The notes below the pieces were generated by a model, which was given only the letters and a program-made list of their open reading frames with translations, did not search any database and was not told the DNA's origin. A DNA stretch of 64,000 bases, from positions 210,103 through 274,102 of the forward strand of contig JADJHJ010000011.1 of NCBI GenBank assembly GCA_016707605.1. Direction: 5' to 3'. This stretch comes from Candidatus Promineofilum glycogenicum (GTDB lineage Bacteria; Chloroflexota; Anaerolineae; Promineifilales; Promineifilaceae). Shown one piece after another: positions 23,955-32,800 of the stretch. Numbering within the stretch: position 1 is the first letter of the stretch; each line of letters opens with the position of its first letter. A program made the position numbers and the translations under genes.

Positions 23955-26024
23955 ATGACAACGGACGCTCAAAACCCGCAGCAGAAGCGCAAGGTGTCGG
24001 ACCTGCTGATCGGCCGCCCGCTGGAGACGCGGACGCTGGCCCACCAGGTGGTTAGCAAGAAAGTCGGCCTGGCCGTTTTTGCCTCCGACGGTATCTCGTC
24101 GACAGCCTACGCCACCGAAGAAATCCTTTTCATCCTGGCCCTGGCCGGGTCGGTCGCGCTGGGTCTATCGATACCGATTGCCATCGCCATCTCCGTCCTG
24201 CTGCTCATCGTCACCATCAGCTACCGGCAGACCATCTTTGCCTACCCTAACGGCGGCGGGGCCTACATCGTCGCCCGCGAGAACCTGGGCCAAACCGCGG
24301 CGCTTGTTGCCGGTTCCGCCCTGCTGACCGACTACATCCTGACTGTGGCCGTGTCGGTCTCTTCCGGCGTGGCCCAGATCGTCTCGGCCTTTCCCGACCT
24401 CGCGCCCTGGCGCGTCTACATCGCCGTCGGCGTCATCGCCTTCGTGACGCTGGTCAATCTGCGCGGCGTGCGCGAAAGCGGCTCGGTCTTTGCCATCCCG
24501 ACCTTCGCCTTTCTGACCGTCATGGTCATTACCCTCGGGGTTGGCTTCTACCGCTGGGCCACGGGCACACTGGGGGTCGTCACCGGCGTGGAGATGCTGC
24601 AAGAGACGGCCGCGCCCATCACCCTCTTCCTGATCCTGCGGGCGTTCAGCAGCGGCTCGACGGCTCTGACCGGCATCGAGGCCATCTCCAACGGCATCAC
24701 CGCCTTCAAAGAGCCAAAGTCGCGCAACGCCGCCGTCACGCTGGTGGCCATGAGTACCATCCTGGTCACGTTATTCCTGGGCATCACCTTCCTCTCGCGC
24801 CACATCGGGGCCATCCCGTCGCACGAGGAGACGGTCATCTCGCAGATGGCTCGCACCATCTTTGGCGAGGGTAGCATTCTCTACATCCTGGTCATCGCCG
24901 GCACGGCGCTCATCCTGCTCATGGCCGCCAACACCAGCTACGCTGGTTTTCCCCGGCTGGCGGCGCTACAGGCGGCCGACGGCTACCTGCCGCGCCAGTT
25001 GACCTACCGTGGCGGCCGGCTCGTCTTCTCCTGGGGCATCGTCACGTTGGCCCTGGCCGCCTCGGTTCTGGTGGTCATCATGCGCGCCAGCACGACCGCC
25101 CTCATCCCGCTCTACGCCATCGGCGTCTTCCTCAGCTTCACCCTGTCGCAGGCCGGCATGGCCATTCACGCCTACCGCTCCGGCCAGCTAAAACCCGGCG
25201 AGAAAATACAGCGGCAGGAAAGCAGCCTGGAGTTCGATCCCCACTGGCGCACCCACCTGTTTATTAGTGGCCTGGGCGCGGTGATCACCTTCGTGGTCAT
25301 GCTGATCTTCGCCATCACCAAGTTCACGACCGGGGCGTGGTTCGTCATCATCCTGATTCCGGCCCTGGTGTACCTCTTCTCGCGCATCCACACCCACTAC
25401 CAGGACGTGGCTCAGGCGCTCAGCCTGGAGAACACCAGGCAGCCGCGCCTGCCCAGCGAGGAGGTCGTGACGGTCTTGCTGGTCGATGGCGTCCACATGG
25501 GCACGCTGGAGATGGTCGACTTCGCCAAGGCGCTGGGCAATCCCTGGCACGCCATCCACGTCGGCGTCAACCCCGAACGCTCGGAGACGACGCAACGGAA
25601 GTGGGATCAGTTCGTCAAAGAGGGCGAGCTGGTAATCCTGCCGTCGCCCTACCGCCATCTGCTGGCCCCCATCCGCGAGTACGTGGTCAGTCTCCTGCAT
25701 GCCAACCCACGGGTCATCGTCCACATCGTCATGGGCCACCTGGCGATGGACAGCGTCTTCACCCAGGTGCTGCACCAGAACAGCTCGCTCATCCTGAACC
25801 TGGGCCTGACTGGGCTGGAGCGCGTTGTGGTCACCATTGTGCCGGTGCAGATCTACCACGACGACACCGGTGAGACGGTCAATCAGAATATGATGACCGG
25901 CGACTCGCTGAAGAAGGCCCGCCAGGATCGTTCGGCGCGTGGCCAGGCCGCCGCCCGCGAGCAGTTAGCCGCCCACCAGGCGACGATCAAGGATAAGGCG
26001 GACGAGCAGGTGGAGGAAAGCTAG
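23955..26024 (+). CDS. KimA-like APC-superfamily potassium transporter, copy 2
   Basis: 689 residues, a close paralogue of the gene at 21526. It starts VSDLLIGRPLETRTLAHQVV and keeps the SYRQTIFAYPNGGGAYIVAR and RAFSSGSTALTGIEAISNG segments. The C-terminal cytoplasmic domain is more divergent (VVTVLLVDGVHMGTLEMVDF) and carries an extra charged tail (about 650-689, ending DEQVEES). The start ATG follows AGAGGGACAGGAC. The pair arose by tandem duplication. Retention of both, with different tails and a separate promoter, suggests different affinity or regulation. Confidence 0.82.
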   Translation: MTTDAQNPQQKRKVSDLLIGRPLETRTLAHQVVSKKVGLAVFASDGISSTAYATEEILFILALAGSVALGLSIPIAIAISVLLLIVTISYRQTIFAYPNGGGAYIVARENLGQTAALVAGSALLTDYILTVAVSVSSGVAQIVSAFPDLAPWRVYIAVGVIAFVTLVNLRGVRESGSVFAIPTFAFLTVMVITLGVGFYRWATGTLGVVTGVEMLQETAAPITLFLILRAFSSGSTALTGIEAISNGITAFKEPKSRNAAVTLVAMSTILVTLFLGITFLSRHIGAIPSHEETVISQMARTIFGEGSILYILVIAGTALILLMAANTSYAGFPRLAALQAADGYLPRQLTYRGGRLVFSWGIVTLALAASVLVVIMRASTTALIPLYAIGVFLSFTLSQAGMAIHAYRSGQLKPGEKIQRQESSLEFDPHWRTHLFISGLGAVITFVVMLIFAITKFTTGAWFVIILIPALVYLFSRIHTHYQDVAQALSLENTRQPRLPSEEVVTVLLVDGVHMGTLEMVDFAKALGNPWHAIHVGVNPERSETTQRKWDQFVKEGELVILPSPYRHLLAPIREYVVSLLHANPRVIVHIVMGHLAMDSVFTQVLHQNSSLILNLGLTGLERVVVTIVPVQIYHDDTGETVNQNMMTGDSLKKARQDRSARGQAAAREQLAAHQATIKDKADEQVEES

Positions 26025-26082
26025 GGATTAGGGATTAGGGATTAGGGAAGAAGGACGCGCGTTCTTCTTCCCTAACCCCTAA
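26024..26082. repeat. Inverted repeat (TAGGGATTAGGGATTAGGG type)
   Basis: GGGATTAGGGATTAGGG is inverted as TTCCCTAACCCCTAA. It overlaps the end of the TIR-FGE gene, lies between convergent genes and could terminate both. A second copy lies at 55768. Confidence 0.75.
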
Positions 26083-27529
26083 TTGCCACGGCCCGGAAGC
26101 CGACGGTGTTGAAGGCCACCCCGGCTTCTACCTCCGCCCGCCAGGTCACGCGCAGGTTGCGCTCGTCGCTGGGCCAGCCGCCGCCGCGGGCCAGCCGCGC
26201 GCTGCCGCCACTCGCCTCGCCCACCGTCCACTCCCAGACGTTGCCGGCCGCGTCGGCCAGGCCATAAGGGCTGTCGCCGGCGGGCGAGAACTGGCCGACG
26301 GCCGATGTCCCGCCCAACCGCTGGCCGTGGTTGGCCAGCCGGCCGTTCGGCGGCGCGTCGCCCCACGGATAGGGCCGGCCGTCGGCGCCGCGAGCCGCCT
26401 TCTCCCACTCGGCTTCCGACGGCAACCGCAGGCCGGCCCATTCGCAGAACGCCTGCGCGTCGTGCCAACTGACACAGACCACCGGGTGGTGCATCCGCTC
26501 GTCAATGCTACTGCGCGGCCCCTCCGGCCGCCGCCAGTAGGCGCGCTCCACGTCATTCCAGCGCCCGCCCGACCAGACGCGGCCGAAGCCGGTCGTCTCG
26601 GCCGTCGTGCGGTGGCCGGTGGCCTCCACGAAGCGGGCGAACTGAGCGTTGGTGACGGGCGCGCGGCCGATCCAGTAGTCGCCCAGGCGCAGCGTGCGCT
26701 GGGGCAGCTCGTGCCGCGAGTCAGCGTCGCGCGCGCCATAGAGGAAGCTGCCCGCGGCCACGCGCACCAGCTCGATGCGCGAGCGGTCGTGCAGCCGCCG
26801 GTCGGCGAAGAGGTGCAACTCGGCCGCCTTGTCGTTGTGGCCATTGGCGCCCCGCGCGCGGGGCGGGCGGCCGTCGAGCCGGGCCAGCAGATGCTCCAGC
26901 CCGCGGCCGTAGTCGCCGCGAAAGGGCACGTTCTGATAGGCCGTCCACAGCGGCGGCGGGCGGCTGGGGGCCACGTCGAGGGGGATGAAGCGCATGATGC
27001 GCTGGTGCTCCAGGCTGATGGCGACGTTGGTCTCCGTGTTGACCCAGGGCGACGACGATGCCGCCGGGGTCAGCACCAGCACGTAGGTGGCGCTGGCCTC
27101 CAGCCCGCGATTGATGGCATCGACCCACGTCTCGCCGGGGGCGATGCTGTCCGGGGCGATCCACACTCGCCAGCCGTGGGCGCACAGGTCATCGGCCAGC
27201 CGGTGGGCGAAGGCGTCGTCTTCCTGGGCGTGGCTGATGAACACCTGGCGCGGGTCGCGGTTGGGGCGGGTGGGGATGGGCGGGATGGGCGGCGGGCGGC
27301 GAAACTCGCGCTCGAAGGCCCGCGGCTGCTCGCGGCCGACGACCGCCTCCAGATCGACCAGCCGCCCGGCCCGCTCCAGGTGCAGGATCAACTCGCGCCC
27401 CCTGGCGCTCTTCGTATCACCGCTCAGGTTGTCGTAGTCGATAAACAGGTTGAAGCACAGCGTTTTTAGCCCATCGAGGGTGTAGTGGCGCGTCAGGAAG
27501 TCGAGGAGGGCGTTGCGGTCTTCGGCCAT
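26072..27529 (-). CDS. Death-like adaptor / TIR / FGE-sulfatase three-domain protein
   Basis: 485 residues. An N-terminal helical effector-associated domain (about 1-75: LLDFLTRHYTLDGLKTLCFN) is of the death-like type used to join bacterial conflict proteins. A TIR domain (about 94-215) begins VFISHAQEDD and has the catalytic-type Glu167 in SPWVNTETNVA, typical of NAD-cleaving TIRs. A C-terminal formylglycine-generating-enzyme-like domain (about 255-485) has MHHPVVCVSWHDAQAFCEWA, LPSEAEWEKAARGADGRPYP and GNVWEWT. The paired active-site cysteines of true FGE are not seen near ARGGGW, so this part is probably a binding module. A sensor-effector role in cell defence is inferred. Confidence 0.85.
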   Translation of the reverse strand: MAEDRNALLDFLTRHYTLDGLKTLCFNLFIDYDNLSGDTKSARGRELILHLERAGRLVDLEAVVGREQPRAFEREFRRPPPIPPIPTRPNRDPRQVFISHAQEDDAFAHRLADDLCAHGWRVWIAPDSIAPGETWVDAINRGLEASATYVLVLTPAASSSPWVNTETNVAISLEHQRIMRFIPLDVAPSRPPPLWTAYQNVPFRGDYGRGLEHLLARLDGRPPRARGANGHNDKAAELHLFADRRLHDRSRIELVRVAAGSFLYGARDADSRHELPQRTLRLGDYWIGRAPVTNAQFARFVEATGHRTTAETTGFGRVWSGGRWNDVERAYWRRPEGPRSSIDERMHHPVVCVSWHDAQAFCEWAGLRLPSEAEWEKAARGADGRPYPWGDAPPNGRLANHGQRLGGTSAVGQFSPAGDSPYGLADAAGNVWEWTVGEASGGSARLARGGGWPSDERNLRVTWRAEVEAGVAFNTVGFRAVAIRG

Positions 27530-27536
27530 GCTTCAA

Positions 27537-27595
27537 TGTGGCACAGGATTCTTAGCCTGTGCTGCCGGCGGCACAGGCTAAGAATCCTGTGCTAC
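27537..27595. repeat. Palindromic repeat family A
   Basis: TGTGGCACAGGATTCTTAGCC pairs with GGCTAAGAATCCTGTGCTACA. It lies in the 290-base divergent region upstream of the TIR-FGE gene. Confidence 0.88.
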
Positions 27596-27693
27596 ATGCG
27601 TTGTAGAATTACAACAATTGTAGCTTGTGCCGTGCGGCCGGCAAGTGCCTGACCAATCTTTTTACATGGCCGGCAAATATGCATATTACATGG

Positions 27694-27721
27694 TTGCCGC
27701 GCGGCCCGAACGGCGTAGAAT
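27694..27721 (+). promoter_or_regulatory. Candidate promoter of the DUF4397 gene
   Basis: TTGCCG (27694-27699), a 16-base spacer and TAGAAT (27716-27721) lie 100 bases upstream of the start codon. Confidence 0.4.
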
Positions 27722-27820
27722 GTGGCTGCCTCCATCGCTGCCGTTCGTTGCTGTCCGGCATAAGGTATGGGTCGACCGGCCGCCGGTCGACCGCTAACAA
27801 CAAAAATGAGGAGAGAAGCC

Positions 27821-28597
27821 ATGTTGAATCGTTCGAGTTTGGCCCGCCTGATTGTCCTGGCCGCGCTGCTGATAGTCGTCGTCGGCGCGGCGGCCGCCCA
27901 GGCCGCGCCCACCGCGGCGCGCGTCCGTGTCGCCCACCTCGCCCCCTTCCCCGGCTCCAACAACGCCACCATCTCCGTTCAGATTGCCGCCGCGCCCATT
28001 GGCGGCAACTTGGCCTATAGCGATCGCACGAACTACGTCACTGTCGCCGGCGGCGCGGGGACCTACAATGCCACCGTTCTCCACAACGGCGGCGTCATCT
28101 ATAGCGAAGCGATCACGCTGACCGATGGCGACTCGTCGCTCATCGTCGTTGGCGACCAGACCCAGGTTCCGCTGGACATCCTGCTGGTCGACGACGCGCT
28201 GGCCGACCCCGGCCCCGGCGCGGGCGGACTGCGCTTTGTTCACGTGGCCGCTCTGGGCGCGACCATCGACGCGACACGCGTCGACGTCTGCTTCCAGGAC
28301 GGCGACCCGTTCCACAACACCAGCACCTCTTTCCGCTATTTGCGCACCACGGCTTACCGCATCTTGCCGGCCGGCCCCTATGACATGAAGGTCAGCCGCT
28401 ATAACGAGACGACCCCCTGCGCGGGCGAGGTGATTATCAACCCGCCGCCGCTGCCGGTCGGCGTGGGCGCGCGGCGAACGGTCTACCTGGTCGGCGACGG
28501 AACCAATCAAGACCTGGCCATGTTCACCTTCGGTGAAGGCATCATCGACAGTGAAGGGGACGAAAGACTCTTCCTGCCGGCCATTCGTCGCCAGTAA
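27821..28597 (+). CDS. Secreted DUF4397 protein with LPxI-type C-terminal tail
   Basis: 258 residues. The signal peptide is at 1-29 (LARLIVLAALLIVVVGAAAA, cleavage near AQA/AP). A DUF4397 domain follows: VRVAHLAPFPGSNNATISVQ, GTYNATVLHNGG, LRFVHVAALG. It ends DERLFLPAIRRQ, matching the short tail seen on other secreted proteins here. The start ATG follows GAGGAGAGAAGCC, a strong ribosome site. DUF4397 proteins are cell-surface proteins of unknown function. Confidence 0.86.
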   Translation: MLNRSSLARLIVLAALLIVVVGAAAAQAAPTAARVRVAHLAPFPGSNNATISVQIAAAPIGGNLAYSDRTNYVTVAGGAGTYNATVLHNGGVIYSEAITLTDGDSSLIVVGDQTQVPLDILLVDDALADPGPGAGGLRFVHVAALGATIDATRVDVCFQDGDPFHNTSTSFRYLRTTAYRILPAGPYDMKVSRYNETTPCAGEVIINPPPLPVGVGARRTVYLVGDGTNQDLAMFTFGEGIIDSEGDERLFLPAIRRQ

Positions 28598-28660
28598 ATC
28601 CCCACCGGGGAGCCGAGTTGGCAGTTGAAAGACAGTCACCAACCGAGAAGTAGGACATCT

Positions 28661-28668
28661 AAGGAGGT
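28661..28668 (+). promoter_or_regulatory. Consensus Shine-Dalgarno for the jacalin/HhH gene
   Basis: AAGGAGGT lies eight bases before the ATG at 28676. It sets the start and excludes the upstream open extension to 28625. Confidence 0.8.
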
Positions 28669-28675
28669 CAACCAC

Positions 28676-30280
28676 ATGGAGCCAAAGCACCTGGGGCCGG
28701 TCGGCGGCGACAGCGGCCGGCCGTTTGACGGCTACGACATCCCCGAAGACGCGCGCCTGACGGCCATCCACGTCTTCGCCGAGTGGGTCGTCGACGCCCT
28801 GCGCTTCGACTACGTCCGCGCCGACGGCACGCCGGGCAGCCGGCCGCCCATCGGCGGGCTGGGCGGCCGGCACCACGTCTTCTACCTGGACGACGACGAA
28901 TTCCTCATCGGCCTCAGCGGGCGCTGCGGCTGGTTCGTCGACTCGGTGCGCTTCCATACCAATAAGCGCGTCTCCGATGCCTATGGCGGCCGCGGCGGCG
29001 AACGCGACTACGCCCTGATGGCCCCACCCGACACCGAAATCGCCGGGCTGTTCGGCCGCTCCGACTGGTACCTCGACGCGCTGGGCGTGAGTGTACGTCC
29101 GCTGGCCCTGCGCGAAGAGGCGGCCGAGGGCGCGGCCCTGCTGGCCGAGGCCGACGCCGAATGGCAAGCGGCCGAGTCCGAGGCGGCGCTCGACGATGTG
29201 ATCGACGCCGTGGCGGCCGAGATCGCCGCCGAGGGCCAGGCCCGCCGCGCGCTGGGAACCGAGCGCCGCGCCGAGGCGTTGATCGACCTCGTGCCCGACG
29301 TCGAGGCGATGGGCGGCGAGATGCTCTCGCCGCAGGAGTCGGCCGAGTTGGAGGCCGTGGCGCTCGACGAACTCGTGGCCGCGCTGGAAGAGGAGATCGA
29401 CGCCGAGCAATTGGGCGGCCGGGAAGAGGAAACGCTCGACATGGCCGTCATCGCTCTGGAATCAGCCGGCGGCGAGACGTGGAGCGAATGGCCCGACGGC
29501 GGCGAGCCGCTTGACGCCGTCGTTGTCCTGCGCCGCACGGAAGTGGCCGACGAGGCCGGCGTCGAGGCGTTGGAAGAGGAGGCCATGGCCGAGGCCATCG
29601 CCGCCTGGCGCGGCGAACAGCCGGGCGAGGGCACGGTCGACGTGGCCGTTTACACCCAGGTGAACCCCGACGAGGACGGCGAGACGGTGGCCACGGTGAT
29701 GGCCGTCGCCCGAGCGGCAACCGACACGGCCGATGACGACATGCCGGCCGAGACGGCGGTCATGGTCACCGACGAAATCGACTCCGACGATGAACTGCTG
29801 GAACTGGAGCAGGAAGCGGTCGAAGGGGCGCTCATGGCTCTGGAGGAAGACCAGGACGAGCCTTTTGACGACGCCGACGTGACCATCTATACCGGCCTCT
29901 TCGAGGATGACGATGGCGCGCTCTACGGCGCGGTCGTCGCCGTGGCCACGCCGGTCGTCACAACGCGCGCCGCTACCGACCGCGGCAGCCTGGCGGCGAC
30001 GGTGGTGCAACTGACGGGCACGCAGCCCCGGCCGCAAGACCTGCAACTGGTGGAGGGCATCGGCCCCAAGATCGCCGCCGTGCTCATCGAGCATGGCATC
30101 AACGACCTGGGGCAGTTGGCCGAAACGCCGGTGGAGCGGCTGCGGGAGATTCTGGCCGGGGCCGGCGGCCGCTTCCGACTGGCCGACCCCGGCACGTGGC
30201 CGCGCCAGGCGGCCCTCGGCGCGGCCGGCGATTGGACGGCGCTGACGCAGTTGCAGACGCAGTTGAAGGCGGGGAAGTGA
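28676..30280 (+). CDS. Jacalin-like lectin / acidic repeats / helix-hairpin-helix protein
   Basis: 534 residues without a signal peptide. Residues 1-140 look like a jacalin-type lectin domain: GPVGGDSGRPFDGYDIPEDA, then LTAIHVFAEWVVDALRF, then FLIGLSGRCGWFVDSVRFHT. The middle (about 150-440) is extremely acidic, with repeated units such as VAVYTQVNPDEDGETVATVM and VTIYTGLFEDDDGALYGAVV. The C-terminus (about 456-534) is a helix-hairpin-helix domain, LQLVEGIGPKIAAVLIEHGI, then RFRLADPGTWPRQAAL, a form usual in Chloroflexota and cyanobacteria. The combination suggests a cytoplasmic glycan- or nucleic-acid-linked scaffold; no function is known. Confidence 0.75.
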   Translation: MEPKHLGPVGGDSGRPFDGYDIPEDARLTAIHVFAEWVVDALRFDYVRADGTPGSRPPIGGLGGRHHVFYLDDDEFLIGLSGRCGWFVDSVRFHTNKRVSDAYGGRGGERDYALMAPPDTEIAGLFGRSDWYLDALGVSVRPLALREEAAEGAALLAEADAEWQAAESEAALDDVIDAVAAEIAAEGQARRALGTERRAEALIDLVPDVEAMGGEMLSPQESAELEAVALDELVAALEEEIDAEQLGGREEETLDMAVIALESAGGETWSEWPDGGEPLDAVVVLRRTEVADEAGVEALEEEAMAEAIAAWRGEQPGEGTVDVAVYTQVNPDEDGETVATVMAVARAATDTADDDMPAETAVMVTDEIDSDDELLELEQEAVEGALMALEEDQDEPFDDADVTIYTGLFEDDDGALYGAVVAVATPVVTTRAATDRGSLAATVVQLTGTQPRPQDLQLVEGIGPKIAAVLIEHGINDLGQLAETPVERLREILAGAGGRFRLADPGTWPRQAALGAAGDWTALTQLQTQLKAGK

Positions 30281-30284
30281 AGAA

Positions 30285-30368
30285 GTAGGTCAGTAGGTCA
30301 GTATTCAGTAGGTCAGTTCGCGCCCACTGACCTACTGACCTACTGACCTACTGACCTACTGACCTACT
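30285..30368. repeat. Inverted tandem repeat of an 8-base word (GACCTACT)
   Basis: AGTAGGTC words on the left pair with five tandem GACCTACT words on the right (30329-30368). The array supplies the stop codon of the NHL gene and lies between convergent genes. Confidence 0.88.
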
Positions 30369-31593
30369 GGTTGCTGGCAAACGTACAGCTAACCGCCGCG
30401 CCGTCGGCCAGGGACAGGCGAACGCCGTTGGCGATGGTCGTCGGGTTGCCGCCAGTACAGGTGGCGCTGCCAAACGTCCAGCCCGCCTTAGGGGTTTGGG
30501 TCACGTTGTACGCGCCGGCCGGCAGCGTCAGGGCTTGCGTCGCCCCGGCGTTGACGGTCACTGTGCCCTGGGCATAGATCTGGACGCGGTTGGAGTCAAT
30601 GTCGGTGGCGTAGACCAGGTTACCAACACTCAGCAAGCCGTTGGGCCGGCCGATGGGGTTAGCGCCGGCCGTCTCGTTCCACTGGGCCACGTAGTCGCCG
30701 TTGGTCGTGAACTTCTGCAGGCGATAGTTGTAGGTATCGCTGACGTAGACATAGCCGTCGCCGGTCACGTCGATGCCCACCGGCAGCCACAGCCGCCCCG
30801 CGGCCGGGCCGGGCAGACCGAACTTGCGCTGGAATGTGCCGTTGGCATCGAAGACCTGAACGCGGTGGTTGTTGGAGTCGGCCACGAACAGGCTGCCGCC
30901 GGGGCCAAAGTCGAGATGGGCCGGGAAGCGGAACTGGCCGTCGCCGTTGCCCAACGTGCCCCACTGCCGCTGATAGACGCCCTGGATGGTGAACACCTGG
31001 ATGCGGTGATTCCATGTGTCGGTCACGTAGACATTGCCGGCGGTGTCGACGGCGACGCCCATGGGCAAGTTGAATTGGCCGTTGCCCGTGCCGAACGAAC
31101 CCCATTGACGCACAAAGGTACCGTTGGTATTGAAGACGGAGATGCGGTGGTTGTCAGTGTCGGTGATGATGATCAGATCGTTGTAAATGGCGATGGCGTT
31201 CGGCCGCAACAGTTTGCCCGCCGCCTTGCCCTGAGTGCCAATCTGCCCGAGGACGGCCCCAGCCGGGCTGAATTTCTGGATACGGCTGTTGCGGTGGTCG
31301 CTTACGTAGAGGGTGCCGGCCGCGTCAACGGCCACGTCGCGCGGCTGGCGGAACTGGCCTGGCTGCTTGCCGGCCCGGCCCCACGAGGTCTGGAACGAGG
31401 CCGCCGTCAGCCGGAAGTTCTGGCCGCCGGCCGGGGTCGTCGCCACGCCCAGGGTCAGTGTCGCCGCGCTGGGGGCGGCTGGGGCGGTCGGGGCGTCTTG
31501 CGCCAGCGCCGTTGTGGCCAGTAAAAGCAGCAGCGCCAGCATGGCCATTAGCCAGGCCACGCGCCCAAACCGGTTCTGTGCACGCTTCTCCAT
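30364..31593 (-). CDS. Secreted NHL-repeat beta-propeller protein
   Basis: About 409 residues with a signal peptide (MEKRAQNRFGRVAWLMAMLA...ATTALAQ). At least five NHL blades follow, for example GQFRQPRDVAVDAAGTLYVS, GQFNLPMGVAVDTAGNVYVT and DTWNHRIQVF. A C-terminal domain resembles the SpaA/prealbumin-like domains of surface proteins: TLPAGAYNVTQTPKAGWTFG, then VRLSLADGAAVSCTF. Three consecutive ATGs (31599, 31596, 31593) follow GAAGGAGAG. The third has the best spacing and was chosen. It is probably surface-exposed and protein- or glycan-binding. Confidence 0.83.
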   Translation of the reverse strand: MEKRAQNRFGRVAWLMAMLALLLLLATTALAQDAPTAPAAPSAATLTLGVATTPAGGQNFRLTAASFQTSWGRAGKQPGQFRQPRDVAVDAAGTLYVSDHRNSRIQKFSPAGAVLGQIGTQGKAAGKLLRPNAIAIYNDLIIITDTDNHRISVFNTNGTFVRQWGSFGTGNGQFNLPMGVAVDTAGNVYVTDTWNHRIQVFTIQGVYQRQWGTLGNGDGQFRFPAHLDFGPGGSLFVADSNNHRVQVFDANGTFQRKFGLPGPAAGRLWLPVGIDVTGDGYVYVSDTYNYRLQKFTTNGDYVAQWNETAGANPIGRPNGLLSVGNLVYATDIDSNRVQIYAQGTVTVNAGATQALTLPAGAYNVTQTPKAGWTFGSATCTGGNPTTIANGVRLSLADGAAVSCTFASNQ

Positions 31594-31782
31594 CATCATC
31601 TCTCCTTCTGCGTTCGCAGATCGCTGAAAGCCACATGCCGAAACCGAGTCACTCCAATCGCGCGGCACTCGCGCTGGAGATGGGCCGGGTCGAAACGACA
31701 CGCACCCCCGCTACCTAAGCTAAAATGCCCCCTGGCTGGGGCAGTGTATCATAAGAAGGGTGCTAGTCGCAATAGGCTTTGC

Positions 31783-32679
31783 TTATCCGGTCTGGGGCGT
31801 AGGCGACTGCCCTCGCGCCACCGGCCGCCCCAGCCGGCTCCACTCGCTCCACGAACCGACGTAGAGCCGCCCCTCCGGCAGTCCGGCGCGAACCATCGCC
31901 AGCAGATTGACGCAGGCCGAGACGCCGGAGCCGCAGTAAAACACGGCGCTCTCCGGCGGCGTGTCGCCCAGCAGGTCAAGGAACTCGGCCAGCAGCGCCT
32001 CCGGCGCGCGCCAGCGGCCGTCGGCGTCCCAATTGGCGGTGTAGGGGCGGTTGGTCGCGCCGGGGATGTGGCCGGCCACGGGGTCGAGCGGTTCCACCTC
32101 GCCACGATAGCGCTCCGGGGCGCGGCCGTCGACCAGCAGCGGCGCGGCGACGGCCTCCTCGGCCGTGGCCGGCCGGTCGAGGCGCGGCCCGCCTTCGTAG
32201 AGACGTTCCGGCGGAACGTCTCCACCAATCCCGTCGCCATCGCCCGCCTCAACCGGCAGCCCGGCCGCCACCCAAGCCGGCCAACCGCCATCGAGCACGG
32301 CCACTGCCTCGTGCCCCATGAAGCGCAGCAGCCACCACAGCCGCGCGGCGTAGTGGCCGCTCTGGTCGTCGTAGGCCACCACCTGCACGCCTCGGCCCGG
32401 CGCTGCGCCGCCGATGCCCCAGCCGCCGAAGGTGCGCGTCAGTTCGGCCGGCGTAGGCAGCGGGTGGCGGCCGCCTTCGCCCGTCGCCACGCGCGGGCCG
32501 GACAGGTCGCGGTCGAGATGGGCGTAGACCGCGCCGGGGATGTGGCTTTCCCGGTAGTTGCGCTCGCCGGCAGCGGTGTCCAGCAGGTCGAAGCGGCAAT
32601 CGACGATGACCCAGTTCGGATCATGCAGATGGGCGGCCAGTTCGGCAGCCGAGAGGATGGTGGTATAGGGCGGGTTCAT
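31783..32679 (-). CDS. Sulfurtransferase with two rhodanese domains (3-mercaptopyruvate type)
   Basis: 298 residues. Domain 1 holds WVIVDCRFDLLDTAAGERNY and IPGAVYAHLDRDLSG. Domain 2 holds the active site YCGSGVSAC (Cys about 248), whose CGSGV loop favours mercaptopyruvate sulfurtransferase. It moves sulfur from mercaptopyruvate or thiosulfate to a thiophilic acceptor. The linker (about 150-162, DGIGGDVPPERLYEGG) is encoded by a palindromic repeat. The protein otherwise has normal length. Confidence 0.9.
   Translation of the reverse strand: MNPPYTTILSAAELAAHLHDPNWVIVDCRFDLLDTAAGERNYRESHIPGAVYAHLDRDLSGPRVATGEGGRHPLPTPAELTRTFGGWGIGGAAPGRGVQVVAYDDQSGHYAARLWWLLRFMGHEAVAVLDGGWPAWVAAGLPVEAGDGDGIGGDVPPERLYEGGPRLDRPATAEEAVAAPLLVDGRAPERYRGEVEPLDPVAGHIPGATNRPYTANWDADGRWRAPEALLAEFLDLLGDTPPESAVFYCGSGVSACVNLLAMVRAGLPEGRLYVGSWSEWSRLGRPVARGQSPTPQTG
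32197..32226. repeat. Palindrome inside the sulfurtransferase gene
   Basis: AGACGTTCCG and CGGAACGTCT form a perfect 10-base inverted repeat around one base. It lies in the interdomain linker, in frame. Confidence 0.8.
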
Positions 32680-32800
32680 GCCCCCATGATACCACGGGCG
32701 GTGGCCAAGTCGGGTATTTCTGCCCCTTGCCCCGCCCGATTGTTACCGCTAAACTGCTCTGCCGCCGCGCACCCGGCGCGGCCAAGATGAGGTGAACGTG

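Noticed and set aside
26072..26800. Active formylglycine-generating enzyme
   Set aside because: The paired cysteines of the FGE active site are missing around ARGGGW, so only the fold is claimed.
27820..29410. Long minus-strand frame across the DUF4397 and jacalin/HhH genes
   Set aside because: It is antisense to two genes with clear start signals and has no family text.
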